From contig JBCDBR010000016.1 in the NCBI GenBank assembly GCA_039183205.1, forward strand, positions 1-64,000: 64,000 nucleotides of DNA, in the 5' to 3' direction. A program made the position numbers and the translations under genes. The notes beneath the pieces were generated by a model. It did no database searches. It was given only the letters and a program-made list of their open reading frames with translations, and was not told where the DNA came from. Position 1 is the first letter of the stretch, and the number at the start of each line of letters is the position of its first letter. Below are positions 55,585 through 64,000 of the stretch, piece after piece. This DNA comes from HKCCE3408 sp039183205. Its GTDB lineage: Bacteria; Pseudomonadota; Alphaproteobacteria; Rhodobacterales; Rhodobacteraceae.

Positions 55585-56139
55585 ATGTCTGAAGAGTTTG
55601 AGCTAGACACCGACGACCTGGAACGCAGGATGGATGGCGCATTGGCCAGCTTACGCACCGAATTCGCCTCGCTGCGCACGGGCCGGGCGTCGGCCTCGAT
55701 GCTGGAGCCTGTGATGGTCGATGCCTATGGGGCTGCGACGCCGATCAATCAAGTCGGTACCGTCAACGTGCCAGAGCCGCGCATGGTCACCGTGAACGTT
55801 TGGGATAAGGGCTTGGTGGGTAAGGTCGAAAAAGCGATCCGAGAGTCAGGCCTTGGGATCAACCCGCAGCTCAACGGCACGATCATCATGTTGCCTATCC
55901 CAGAATTAAACGAAGAACGGCGCCGCGAATTAACGAAAGTTGCAGCACAATATGCTGAAAACGCCCGTGTCGCGGTACGCAACGTGCGGCGTGACGGGAT
56001 GGATCAGATCAAAAAGGCCGAGATTTCGGAAGATGACCGGAAGTTTTGGGAAGGCGCCGTCCAAGAGGCAACCGACGCCCATATCGCGAAGGTCGATACC
56101 GCTTTGCAGACGAAGCAAGATGAAATTATGCAGGTCTGA
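55585..56139 (+). CDS. frr: ribosome recycling factor
   Basis: A 184-residue protein that splits post-termination ribosomes with EF-G. The sequence SLRTGRASASMLEPVMVDAYG and the three-helix region (ELTKVAAQYAENARVAVRNVRRD in parts) are standard. GGAGGGCGCC precedes the ATG. It lies 55 bases after pyrH, the usual order. Confidence 0.96.
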   Translation: MSEEFELDTDDLERRMDGALASLRTEFASLRTGRASASMLEPVMVDAYGAATPINQVGTVNVPEPRMVTVNVWDKGLVGKVEKAIRESGLGINPQLNGTIIMLPIPELNEERRRELTKVAAQYAENARVAVRNVRRDGMDQIKKAEISEDDRKFWEGAVQEATDAHIAKVDTALQTKQDEIMQV

Positions 56140-56169
56140 CAGGCCGCAATGAGCATTAAGGAGCCCAAT

Positions 56170-56889
56170 ATGGCCCACATCGATACCACAAGGCCCGCCC
56201 ATGTTGCCATCATCATGGACGGAAATGGCCGGTGGGCACAGATGCGTGGGCGTCCGCGTTTGGTCGGCCATCACGCCGGGGCGCGGCGGGTGAAGGAAAT
56301 TGTGCGTGCCTGCCCACAGCTTGGTGTCAAATACCTCACCATCTTCGCCTTCTCGACCGAAAACTGGAAACGAACGCAGGCCGAAGTTGCAGGTCTGATG
56401 AGCTTGTTCAAACGGTATATTCGACGCGAAAGCCAAGCGCTGCGCAGCGAAGGCGTCCGGGTGCGCTTTATCGGCGATCGGGTGCGGCTGGAGCCGGCCT
56501 TGGTCGATCTGATGGATGGGCTTGAACTGATGACTGCGGATAATGACAAGGTCCATTTGACCATTGCGCTAAATTACGGTGGCCGGGACGAGGTTGCGCG
56601 CGCGGCCAAACGGTTGGCCCAAGACGTGGCAACCGGCAAACTATGCCCGTCGGATGTGACCGACGAGACCATGCCACGTTACCTCGACACCTATTTTCTA
56701 CCCGATCCCGACCTTGTCATCCGCACCTCCGGTGAGGCGCGGATTTCTAACTTTCTTCTGTGGCAATCGGCCTATGCGGAATACGAGTTTGTCGAAACGC
56801 TTTGGCCGGATTTCACCCAAGACGAATTTGCCCGCATATTGGCGCGCTTTGGCGGCCGCGAACGCCGTTACGGCGCTGTACTGGCCTAA
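56170..56889 (+). CDS. uppS: polyprenyl (undecaprenyl) diphosphate synthase
   Basis: A 239-residue cis-prenyltransferase that makes the lipid carrier for peptidoglycan and O-antigen. The catalytic motif is AIIMDGNGRWA, with FAFSTENWKR, ALNYGGRDE and the C-terminal DLVIRTSGEARISNFLLWQ. The ATG at 56170 has AAGGAG at ideal spacing, so it is preferred over the ATG at 56149. Confidence 0.95.
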   Translation: MAHIDTTRPAHVAIIMDGNGRWAQMRGRPRLVGHHAGARRVKEIVRACPQLGVKYLTIFAFSTENWKRTQAEVAGLMSLFKRYIRRESQALRSEGVRVRFIGDRVRLEPALVDLMDGLELMTADNDKVHLTIALNYGGRDEVARAAKRLAQDVATGKLCPSDVTDETMPRYLDTYFLPDPDLVIRTSGEARISNFLLWQSAYAEYEFVETLWPDFTQDEFARILARFGGRERRYGAVLA

Positions 56890-56895
56890 CCAGAC

Positions 56896-57693
56896 ATGCC
56901 CAAAGACGCCTTTCCCGATCTGCTGACGCGGGCGGGGACCGGTGTGGCCCTGGCGCTTGTGGGCTTGGGCGCAATCTGGTTTGGCAGCTGGCTCTTTCTG
57001 GCCGTTGTGGCCATCGCTGTGGCGCTTCTGAATTGGGAGGTTGCGCGGCTGGTCGGTTTGACGGATTTGGCGGTTTTGCTGGCAGCGGTGTCGGGGCTAA
57101 GCCTCCTTGCGGTCTATCTCCTGCCGCTCCCATTTGCGGTGCTGTGTCTGGCCGTCCCCGCATTTGCCGTGTTCGGCGTGCTCTTGGCCAGGCATTCGGC
57201 GTTTCACCCGCTTGGCGGCGCGGCACTTGTCCTTGCGATTATGCTTGCAGGTTATGTTGCGGTGGAATTGCGCGATGGTGGCGGCGTCGTGTGGATGCTG
57301 TGGCTGATCTTATTGGTGGTGGCGACCGATATTTGCGGCTATTTCGCCGGGCGGACGATTGGCGGCGCGAAGTTTTGGCCATCGGTTAGCCCGAAAAAAA
57401 CCTGGGCCGGTGTGATTGCCGGATGGGTTGGGGCAGGGATGGTTGGTGCGGCCTTCATTGCACCGACGCGCATGGGTGAAGGCCTGATCTTGGTATCGAT
57501 TTTCATGAGCTTTGCCAGTCAGATGGGCGATATCGCCGAAAGCGCACTTAAACGTCGGGCGGGCGTCAAAGACAGCTCAAACCTATTGCCCGGACATGGC
57601 GGTGTGTTGGACCGGCTGGACGGCGTGATCGGTGCTATTTTAATATTGGGGCTTATCGCGGCTTTGACGAATTTCCCACGTGCGCCCATATGA
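56896..57693 (+). CDS. cdsA: phosphatidate cytidylyltransferase
   Basis: A 265-residue inner-membrane enzyme that makes CDP-diacylglycerol. About seven hydrophobic segments are visible, and the family signature SALKRRAGVKDSSNLLPGHG followed by GVLDRLDG is complete. It lies six bases after uppS. The gene usually expected next in many alphaproteobacteria, dxr, is not here; rseP follows after 79 bases. Confidence 0.94.
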   Translation: MPKDAFPDLLTRAGTGVALALVGLGAIWFGSWLFLAVVAIAVALLNWEVARLVGLTDLAVLLAAVSGLSLLAVYLLPLPFAVLCLAVPAFAVFGVLLARHSAFHPLGGAALVLAIMLAGYVAVELRDGGGVVWMLWLILLVVATDICGYFAGRTIGGAKFWPSVSPKKTWAGVIAGWVGAGMVGAAFIAPTRMGEGLILVSIFMSFASQMGDIAESALKRRAGVKDSSNLLPGHGGVLDRLDGVIGAILILGLIAALTNFPRAPI

Positions 57694-57772
57694 TGCCGTA
57701 GTTCTGGTTATAACGGCCTCAGGCCAACAAGGCATGTAAACAGGCAACCGCACAAAAAGCAGTGGAGCAGAC

Positions 57773-59098
57773 ATGGACCTGATCCCAAATTTCGGCAGCT
57801 GGCCGATGATCGTATTGGCATTTGTCGTCGCGCTTTCCATTATCGTGGCGGTGCATGAATACGGCCATTACATCGTGGGCCGTTGGTCCGGCATCAAAGC
57901 GGAAGTGTTTTCGATCGGGTTTGGGCCGACCTTGTTTTCGCGCATGGACAAACATGGCACGCGGTGGCAGGTCGCGGCCTTACCCCTTGGCGGATATGTA
58001 AAATTCAAAGGCGATAGCGGCGCGGCCTCGGGCAAGGACGCGGACGCCATGGCGGGTATGAGCGCGCAGGATCGGCGCGCCTCAATGCATGGCGCGCCGC
58101 TTTGGGCGCGGTCGGCCACGGTGGCTGCCGGCCCGGTTTTCAACTTTATCTTCTCGATTTTTATCTTTGCCGGGGTGTCTTTGGTTTCTGGCCAGGTCGT
58201 GGACGAAGCCCGCATCGGCGAATTGCGTGGCCTGCCATCGGACGTGCCCGTGCTGCAAGAAGGCGACGTGATCACCGCGGTCGAGGGCGTGGCGGTATCC
58301 TCATTGGGCGAGGTGCTGGATCAAAGCGACACCCATGTCGGGGCTGAGACGCTGGGCTACACCGTCGAGCGGGACGGGCAGGTCATGGATGTGGAGGCCA
58401 GTTTTCCACTTGTACCCCTGATCAACGCCGTCGCGCCGCAATCGGCTGCTTTGGATGCCGGCCTGCAAGGGGGCGACGTGATCCGCGCCATCAATGGCCA
58501 AGAAGTCTTTGCCTTTCAGGATGTGCGCGGCTTTGTCGAGGCCTCTAACGGCGATCCGGTTGCTCTAGATGTGTGGCGCGATGGCGAGATGCTGGAAATC
58601 ACGCTTGAGCCGCGCTGGACGGACACTCCGACGGCCGATGGAGGGTTTGAGCAACGGCTTTTGATCGGCATCACCGGCGGGTTGTTTTTTGAACCCGTGA
58701 CCGAGCCGGTTGGATTTGGCGCGGCGCTTTGGGGTGGGATGGACCAAACCTGGTTCGTGATCACCCAATCGCTATCGGGCCTTTATCACATGATCACCGG
58801 TGCGATCTCGACGTGCAATCTGCAAGGACCCATCGGCATTGCCGAAACGTCGGGCGCCGCGGCAAGCCAAGGCGTCGACAATTTCATCTGGTTCATCGCT
58901 GTCTTGTCCACAGCCGTGGGGCTGTTGAACCTCTTCCCGATCCCGATGCTCGACGGTGGGCATTTGGTATTTTTCGGCTATGAGGCCGCGGCAGGCCGGC
59001 CACCTTCGGACCGAGCCTTGCGTGTCTTTATGTCGGTCGGGCTGACGCTATTGCTGTCGCTGATGCTCTTTGCAACCTTCAACGACTTCTTCTGTTAA
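57773..59098 (+). CDS. rseP: site-2 protease RseP
   Basis: A 441-residue intramembrane zinc protease. HEYGH (H28, E29, H32) gives two zinc ligands and the catalytic glutamate, and LNLFPIPMLDGGHLV near the C-terminus carries the third ligand. Two PDZ domains lie between (ARIGELRGLPSDVPVLQEGD in the first, SAALDAGLQGGDVIRAINGQ in the second). It cuts membrane-bound anti-sigma factors or signal peptides. GGAG precedes the ATG. Confidence 0.94.
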   Translation: MDLIPNFGSWPMIVLAFVVALSIIVAVHEYGHYIVGRWSGIKAEVFSIGFGPTLFSRMDKHGTRWQVAALPLGGYVKFKGDSGAASGKDADAMAGMSAQDRRASMHGAPLWARSATVAAGPVFNFIFSIFIFAGVSLVSGQVVDEARIGELRGLPSDVPVLQEGDVITAVEGVAVSSLGEVLDQSDTHVGAETLGYTVERDGQVMDVEASFPLVPLINAVAPQSAALDAGLQGGDVIRAINGQEVFAFQDVRGFVEASNGDPVALDVWRDGEMLEITLEPRWTDTPTADGGFEQRLLIGITGGLFFEPVTEPVGFGAALWGGMDQTWFVITQSLSGLYHMITGAISTCNLQGPIGIAETSGAAASQGVDNFIWFIAVLSTAVGLLNLFPIPMLDGGHLVFFGYEAAAGRPPSDRALRVFMSVGLTLLLSLMLFATFNDFFC

Positions 59099-59215
59099 GC
59101 AGTTTTTTGCCGGGCATGGGTCTGCCGCGGCATTGCCTCATTCAGGTCACAATCAGCCCGCATCACCGGGGCTGGGCGATCAACCTTGCCGCGGTACGTG
59201 TAGGAGGACGGAGCG

Positions 59216-59353
59216 ATGAAGGCACTTGCGCATAACGCACGCGGACTCACCGTTTTGCTGGCGGTAAATATCGACCGGCTTTTGGTCCCTTTGATCATTG
59301 TCGGGGCGCTGACGGTTGCTGGCTGGGCCCTGTCTTACGTGACGGTCCAATAG
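59216..59353 (+). CDS. small membrane protein between rseP and bamA
   Basis: A 45-residue protein: a polar start (MKALAHNARGLTVLLAVNID), then one membrane helix (RLLVPLIIVGALTVAGWALSY) and a short end. GGAGGACGGAGCG is a very strong ribosome site, and a perfect terminator follows 22 bases after the stop, so it looks like a real, possibly well-expressed gene. Function unknown. Confidence 0.65.
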   Translation: MKALAHNARGLTVLLAVNIDRLLVPLIIVGALTVAGWALSYVTVQ

Positions 59354-59375
59354 CCGCCAAAGCTGCCACGGAAAC

Positions 59376-59401
59376 ATGGGCCCTTCGAGGCCCATTTTTT
59401 T
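59376..59401 (+). terminator. Rho-independent terminator
   Basis: ATGGGCC (59376-59382), loop CTTCGA, GGCCCAT (59389-59395), then a T run to 59401. It separates the pyrH-to-rseP block and the small protein from bamA. Confidence 0.9.
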
Positions 59402-59460
59402 GTGCCGATCCGGTATGATACCGATAATCAACACACCCATATTTATATGCTTTTGACGTT

Positions 59461-59489
59461 TTGACATCCCCCCGATCCGCCGATACCTA
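59461..59489 (+). promoter_or_regulatory. candidate promoter of bamA
   Basis: TTGACA at 59461-59466 is a perfect -35. At 17 bases spacing the -10 would be TACCTA, a weak match. It stands between the terminator and the bamA start. Confidence 0.3.
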
Positions 59490-59527
59490 TACACAAAACA
59501 GATGAACCACCCGGGGGGGCGGATTCG

Positions 59528-61831
59528 ATGATGCGTCGATTGACCTGGCATGCGGCATGGGCCCGTATCGCCGTAACGATTTGCATATTTTGCACCGTCT
59601 TGGGCCAGGCCGAGGCGCAAACCTTCAGCTTTTCGACATTCGAAGTGACCGGCAATGTGCGTGTGGACGATGCCAGCGTCTTTACGTTCGCCGGGATTGA
59701 ACCGGGCCAGACCATCACAGCGGCTGAACTCAACGATGCGCGGCAACGCATTCAAAACTCGGGACTTTTCGATACCGTCGAAGTTATCCCCCAGGGCAAT
59801 ACGCTGGTGATCGAAGTCACGGAATTCCCGACGATCAACACCATTGCAATTGAAGGGAACCGTCGAATTGACGACGACGCGCTGACCCCGTTGCTGACCT
59901 CGCAGCCACGCCGTGTCTTTAGCCCGTCGACTGCGGAAGCCGATGCTGCCGCGATCACCGATGCCTATCGGCAATCTGGCCGTCTTTCGGCAACGGTCCG
60001 GCCCGTCATTATTCGCCGTGATGCCAATCTTGTGGACCTCGTCTTTGAGGTGACCGAAGGCCGGGTGGTGGAAACCGAGCGGATTTCCTTCAACGGCAAC
60101 CGAGAATATTCTGATCGGCGGCTCAGACGTGTCTTGGAATCCACCCAAGCCGGTTTTTTGCGCCTGATCATCACGCGCGACACGTTTATCGAGGATCGGA
60201 TCGCGTTTGACAGCCAATTGCTGACCGATTTCTATTCCGACCGCGGCTACATCGATTTCGAAGTCTTGTCAGTCACCTCCGAACTCGCCCGGGAACGGGA
60301 CGCGTTCTTTGTGACGTTCAACATCCGCGAAGGACAGAGCTACGATTTCGGCACGGTCTCGGTATCTTCTGATTTACCGGAGATCGATATCGCGGCCTAT
60401 GAGGCGACCATACCCGTCCGGCCCGGCACGATTTATTCTCCCCGCACGCTCGATAACGTGATTTCCCGTATGGAGGCGCTTGCCACGCAACAGGGGTTGC
60501 GGTTTATCCGCGTCGAACCGCGGGTGACGCGCAATGATGCCACGCTGACATTGGATGTCGAAATGGTCATCAGTCGCGGGGAACGCGTGTTTGTCGAGCG
60601 CATCGATATCGAGGGCAACGCGACCACGCTCGACCGCGTGATCCGGCGCCAATTTGATGTCGTCGAAGGGGATCCGTTCGATCCCAGGGCGATCCGCCAA
60701 TCGGCGGAGCGGATCCGCGCACTCAGCTATTTCTCAGATGTGGACGTTCAGGGACGCGAAGGCTCCAGCCCGGACCAGGTTGTCATCGATGTCGATGTCG
60801 AGGAACAGCCAACCGGTTCGCTTGGCTTCTCGGTGGGTTTTGAAACCGATGACGGTGCAAGTTTAGCCATTGATTTCGCCGAGCGGAATTTCCTGGGTCG
60901 CGGCCAGACCGTGCAACTGGGCTTCAACACGGCCGAAAGCAGCCAATCGCTGACATTCAGTTTCGTGGAACCCGCCTTTATGCGGCGGGACTTGGCGCTA
61001 AACCTCGGCGCGTTTTATAGCGAAACGGATAGTGATAACGCCGATTTCGATACCCGCAGGGTGGGCGGCACCGTGGGCTTTGGTTTTCCGATCAGCGAAA
61101 ACAGCCGTCTGCGCGTTTACTACTCAGCCGCGGAGGAAACGATCGAAAATGTCGATGTGAATAGCTCGGAAATTCTACAGCGTGAGGACGGGGATCTGAT
61201 TACCTCCGCCATTGGCTACGATCTGCGCTATGACACACGCACAACCGGTCTTGATCCGACGGCCGGCGTATTGCTGGAGTTCAGCCAAGAGCTTGCGGGG
61301 CTGGGCGGAGATAACCAATACATTCGCACAACGGCGCTCGCGCAGGGTGTCACAACAGTGGCGCGAGAAGAGGTCACATTGCGCGCAACCGTCGAAGGCG
61401 GCGCCTTGCATTTCTTCGATGATGGAAGTCGGATCACGGATCGTTTCGTGCTCAATTCGCGGCAGATGCGCGGCTTTGAACCATTTGGGTTGGGTCCACG
61501 TGATCTGGCAGCCGCGAACCAAGACGGTTTGGGCGGCAACTTTTTCGCCGTGGCCCGGTTCGAGGCTGCATTCCCGCTTGGGCTGCCGGATGAATATGGC
61601 ATCTCCGGCGGCTTGTTCTTCGATGTCGGTTCGGTGTGGGGCCTGGACGATACCGTCGGGACCGGTGGTGTGATCGTCGACGACGATGCGGCACTGCGCA
61701 GCACGATCGGGTTTTCCCTGTTTTGGGACACGGTGATCGGGCCGCTTCGGTTTAACTTCAGCCATCCGCTCGTCGAGGAAGACTTTGATGAGACGCGCAA
61801 TTTCGACCTGACGATCGAAGCGCGGTTCTGA
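59528..61831 (+). CDS. bamA: outer membrane protein assembly factor BamA
   Basis: A 767-residue outer-membrane protein that folds other beta-barrels into the membrane. A signal peptide ends at GQAEAQ. Five POTRA domains follow (first repeat FSFSTFEVTGNVRVDDASVF), then a 16-strand barrel from about residue 420 with the surface-antigen motif and MRGFEPFGLGPRD (loop 6). The last residues are DLTIEARF, ending in the expected phenylalanine. Confidence 0.96.
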   Translation: MMRRLTWHAAWARIAVTICIFCTVLGQAEAQTFSFSTFEVTGNVRVDDASVFTFAGIEPGQTITAAELNDARQRIQNSGLFDTVEVIPQGNTLVIEVTEFPTINTIAIEGNRRIDDDALTPLLTSQPRRVFSPSTAEADAAAITDAYRQSGRLSATVRPVIIRRDANLVDLVFEVTEGRVVETERISFNGNREYSDRRLRRVLESTQAGFLRLIITRDTFIEDRIAFDSQLLTDFYSDRGYIDFEVLSVTSELARERDAFFVTFNIREGQSYDFGTVSVSSDLPEIDIAAYEATIPVRPGTIYSPRTLDNVISRMEALATQQGLRFIRVEPRVTRNDATLTLDVEMVISRGERVFVERIDIEGNATTLDRVIRRQFDVVEGDPFDPRAIRQSAERIRALSYFSDVDVQGREGSSPDQVVIDVDVEEQPTGSLGFSVGFETDDGASLAIDFAERNFLGRGQTVQLGFNTAESSQSLTFSFVEPAFMRRDLALNLGAFYSETDSDNADFDTRRVGGTVGFGFPISENSRLRVYYSAAEETIENVDVNSSEILQREDGDLITSAIGYDLRYDTRTTGLDPTAGVLLEFSQELAGLGGDNQYIRTTALAQGVTTVAREEVTLRATVEGGALHFFDDGSRITDRFVLNSRQMRGFEPFGLGPRDLAAANQDGLGGNFFAVARFEAAFPLGLPDEYGISGGLFFDVGSVWGLDDTVGTGGVIVDDDAALRSTIGFSLFWDTVIGPLRFNFSHPLVEEDFDETRNFDLTIEARF

Positions 61832-61842
61832 TCCGACGTGAC

Positions 61843-62406
61843 ATGCTACGCGCGCTGATTTTGATCTTGGCCTTGTCAGGGCCGGGCTACGTCCACGCAC
61901 AAGCAACACCGGAAGGCATCTTGATCCTCGATCAGGAACGGTTCTTTGCCGCATCGCTTTTTGGCCAGCGCGTCCAAGGTGAGATTGACGCTGCGGGCGC
62001 CGAGCTTGCCGCCGAAAACCGGCGGATCGAAGCGGAGTTGACCGCAGAAGAATTGGATCTGACCGACCGGCGCCCGACAATGCCCAACGACGAGTTTCTG
62101 TTGCTGGCGGAAGAATTTGATGTTCGCGTCGAAGCGATCCGGGCCGAACAAGATGCCAAGGCGCGCGCGTTAAGCGCGGCCGTCGATGCAGCGCGGCAGC
62201 AGTTCTTTGATCTTGCGGTTCCTATTTTGTTGGAGATTGTGCGCGACCGTGGCGCCGCGGCCATCATTGATAGCCGGACCGTTTTGCTCGCCGCCGAAAA
62301 CGTGAATATCACCGACGCGGCAATTGCTGCGGTCGATGCGGCGATGGGGGACGGGCCTGAAACCCCGCTCATTAATTTGGAAACCATTCCAGAGGCGGCG
62401 GAATAG
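61843..62406 (+). CDS. OmpH/Skp family periplasmic chaperone
   Basis: A 187-residue exported protein. Signal peptide MLRALILILALSGPGYVHAQ; mature part starts ATPEGILILDQERFFAASLFG. The middle is a long charged coiled coil (AAENRRIEAELTAEELDLTD and AIRAEQDAKARALSAAVDAA), the tentacle of Skp. It should escort unfolded outer-membrane proteins to BamA, encoded 11 bases upstream. Confidence 0.88.
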   Translation: MLRALILILALSGPGYVHAQATPEGILILDQERFFAASLFGQRVQGEIDAAGAELAAENRRIEAELTAEELDLTDRRPTMPNDEFLLLAEEFDVRVEAIRAEQDAKARALSAAVDAARQQFFDLAVPILLEIVRDRGAAAIIDSRTVLLAAENVNITDAAIAAVDAAMGDGPETPLINLETIPEAAE

Positions 62407-62475
62407 CCCGCCTTGCCCGTCCGGAAGTGAGTTGTTATCTCGATGCCAAGCAAACGGGCAAAGAGCGACGTAACG

Positions 62476-62952
62476 ATGGACACGACGATTGCCGATTTGA
62501 GCACGATCCAGAGGCTCATTCCGCACAGATATCCGTTTCTCTTGATCGACCGGGTCGAGCGGATTGACGGGTTTGCATCCGCCGTCGGGATCAAAAACGT
62601 GACCTTCAATGAGCCGCATTTTCAGGGCCATTTTCCGGGCGCGCCTATTATGCCGGGTGTTATGATCGTCGAGGCGATGGCGCAAACTGCCGCGGTCATG
62701 GTCGGCCATTCCGCGGGCATGCATGACCGTGCGTTGCTGGTGTATTTCATGGGGATCGACCAAGCCAAATTCCGCCGCAAGGTAGGACCTGGGGACGTGT
62801 TGGAGCTTCATCTGTCGACATTGCGCGGCAAACCCGGCGGTCGGGTCTGGAAGTTTGGCGGGCGCGGACTGGTCGGCGGAGAGGTCGCGGCAGAGGCTAC
62901 ATTTACGGCCATGATGGACATCTCCACCGATGCTGCCAAGGCGCCGGCGTGA
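62476..62952 (+). CDS. fabZ: 3-hydroxyacyl-[acyl-carrier-protein] dehydratase FabZ
   Basis: A 158-residue hot-dog-fold enzyme of fatty-acid elongation. The catalytic His and Glu are in HFQGHFPGAPIMPGVMIVEA, and IPHRYPFLLIDRV is the family start. ATG 62443 is an alternative start adding 11 residues (MPSKRAKSDVT); neither has a perfect ribosome site. The stop overlaps the lpxA start (TGATG). Confidence 0.94.
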   Translation: MDTTIADLSTIQRLIPHRYPFLLIDRVERIDGFASAVGIKNVTFNEPHFQGHFPGAPIMPGVMIVEAMAQTAAVMVGHSAGMHDRALLVYFMGIDQAKFRRKVGPGDVLELHLSTLRGKPGGRVWKFGGRGLVGGEVAAEATFTAMMDISTDAAKAPA

Positions 62953-63752
62953 TGGCGATCGATCCCACGGCCCGCATTCACGCGTCCGCCGTGATCGAGC
63001 CGGGCGCGATCGTCGGTCCAGATTGCGAGGTTGGGCCGTTTTGCTTGCTAGGCCCAGAGGTAAAACTTGGCCGCGGTGTGAGGCTGCGCAGCCACGTCTC
63101 GGTTGTTGGTTGGACCGAGATCGGAGATGAGACCGAGATCTGGCCCTTTGCCAATATCGGCGACATTCCGCAGGACAAAAAGTTTTCGGGTGAACGGACG
63201 CGACTGACCGTAGGCGCGCGCAACCGCATCCGCGAAGGCGTGACCATGAATACCGGCACCGAAGGCGGAGGCGGGATCACGCGGGTCGGCGATGACGGCT
63301 TGTTTCTTGCCAATGCCCATGTTGCCCATGACGCCCAAGTCGGCGATCGGGTGGTGATGGTGAACTGTGCCTCGCTGGCGGGCCATTGCGTTGTCGGCGA
63401 TGACGTGATCATCGGCGGATTGTCCGGCGTGCACCAATTTGTGCGGATCGGGCCCGGAGCCATTATCGGTGCGGTTACCATGGTCACCCACGATGTTATC
63501 CCGTATGGTCTGGTCCATGCCAGTCGGGGCGCGCTTGAAGGGCTGAACCTAGTTGGGTTGAAGCGCCGCGGCGTGGCAAAAGAAGATATTACAGCACTTC
63601 GCGCTGCATTTCAGGCGCTTGCGCAGGGCGAAGGGTCTTTTCATGAACGCGCCGCACGGTTGGCCAATGAACAGCCAACGTCACAATATGTGCGGGACAT
63701 GGTGGACTTTGTGCTCGGTGCAAGCGACAGGTCGTTTTTGACTCCAGGTTAA
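62952..63752 (+). CDS. lpxA: acyl-ACP-UDP-N-acetylglucosamine O-acyltransferase LpxA
   Basis: A 266-residue enzyme of the first step of lipid A synthesis. A left-handed beta-helix of hexapeptide repeats fills the first two thirds (IHASAVIEPGAIVGPDCEVG), with the catalytic histidine region ANAHVAHDAQVGD. The C-terminal helices are normal. ATG 62952 overlaps the fabZ stop; a GTG one codon upstream is also in frame. Confidence 0.95.
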   Translation: MAIDPTARIHASAVIEPGAIVGPDCEVGPFCLLGPEVKLGRGVRLRSHVSVVGWTEIGDETEIWPFANIGDIPQDKKFSGERTRLTVGARNRIREGVTMNTGTEGGGGITRVGDDGLFLANAHVAHDAQVGDRVVMVNCASLAGHCVVGDDVIIGGLSGVHQFVRIGPGAIIGAVTMVTHDVIPYGLVHASRGALEGLNLVGLKRRGVAKEDITALRAAFQALAQGEGSFHERAARLANEQPTSQYVRDMVDFVLGASDRSFLTPG

Positions 63753-63769
63753 GACAAAGGATTTTTTCC

Positions 63770-64000
63770 GTGAAACGCGCAATTCTTGCCGGTACCGGCG
63801 CGCTACCATGGCTTCTATTGGAGGCCGGACCCGCTGAGGTCATTACTTTCGCCGGCGCCCCCGCCGATCTGCCGCACGGTGTCGATGCGACACAGATGCG
63901 GTTCGAAGAATTCGGACTTTTGATCAAGCACTTGCGTGCCAAAGGTGTGACAGAGCTTTGCCTGGCAGGCGGGATGGGGCGCCCGGCGCTTGATCCGTCC
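63770..64000 (+). CDS. lpxI: UDP-2,3-diacylglucosamine pyrophosphatase LpxI, partial
   Basis: The first 77 codons of LpxI, cut by the window end. The start is GTG 63770, with AAAGGA upstream. It reads KRAILAGTGALPWLLLEA, then VTELCLAGGMGRPALDPS, the two conserved family regions. LpxI replaces LpxH in many alphaproteobacteria and makes lipid X. Its place directly after lpxA supports the call; lpxB is expected next. Confidence 0.85.
   Translation, partial: MKRAILAGTGALPWLLLEAGPAEVITFAGAPADLPHGVDATQMRFEEFGLLIKHLRAKGVTELCLAGGMGRPALDPS

Noticed and set aside
59180..60217. 345-codon minus-strand open frame
   Set aside because: It lies opposite the BamA POTRA region and the small membrane gene; its composition is that of an antisense shadow.

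Overview
The window is a piece of chromosome from an alphaproteobacterium, most likely a member of the Rhodobacterales (Roseobacter/Rhodobacter group). The evidence is: a sciP-ctrA pair, a chromosomal vitamin B12-dependent ribonucleotide reductase (nrdJ), the frr-uppS-cdsA-rseP-bamA-ompH-fabZ-lpxA-lpxI cluster, folate-dependent TrmFO, GluQRS, a Usg protein, and several tiny membrane proteins that I recognise as recurrent in this order. The species cannot be named from sequence alone.

Layout. Positions 1-1430 are one arm of an integrated element: three overlapping phage-type genes read away from a 3' fragment of a tRNA-Val(CAC) gene that looks like an attachment site. From 1.6 to 24.9 kb is mostly core genome: a chemoreceptor, tRNA-Val(UAC), a pirin, a DMT transporter, two identical tRNA-Asp genes, mnmA, sciP-ctrA, ligA-recG, hisI, gluQRS, trmFO, gyrA, usg, dsbB and a YqaA-like gene. 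From 24.9 to about 28 kb, just after tRNA-Leu(CAA), is an accessory islet with two unrecognised genes facing each other, a small XRE regulator with paired candidate operators, and a gene remnant carrying a 25-bp tandem duplication. From 28 to 31.2 kb a four-gene operon (GST, methyltransferase, SRPBCC, MAPEG) lies opposite a TetR regulator; two matching 22-bp operators sit in the shared promoter region.

From 31.8 to 41.6 kb is core metabolism: a MobA-like nucleotidyltransferase, a CNNM/CorC protein, xerD, aroK-aroB, xanthine phosphoribosyltransferase, fabI, pdxH, a double cold-shock protein with a DUF192 protein, and tRNA-Pro. At 41.9-45.8 kb is nrdJ, preceded by a strongly foldable leader. 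From 46 to 53.7 kb is a complete dipeptide/oligopeptide ABC importer (fused ATPase, two permeases, Tat-exported binding protein) next to an AraC regulator. From 53.8 kb to the end come miaA and, divergently, pyrH, frr, uppS, cdsA, rseP, bamA, ompH, fabZ, lpxA and the start of lpxI. This last run joins nucleotide supply and ribosome recycling to phospholipid, undecaprenyl, outer-membrane protein and lipid A synthesis.

The least explained items are the structured nrdJ leader, the orphan gene pair at 25.4-26.9 kb, the TetR-controlled glutathione-type operon with its double operator, and several proteins of about 45 residues that ordinary length cut-offs miss. I saw no rRNA operon, CRISPR array or intact insertion sequence.
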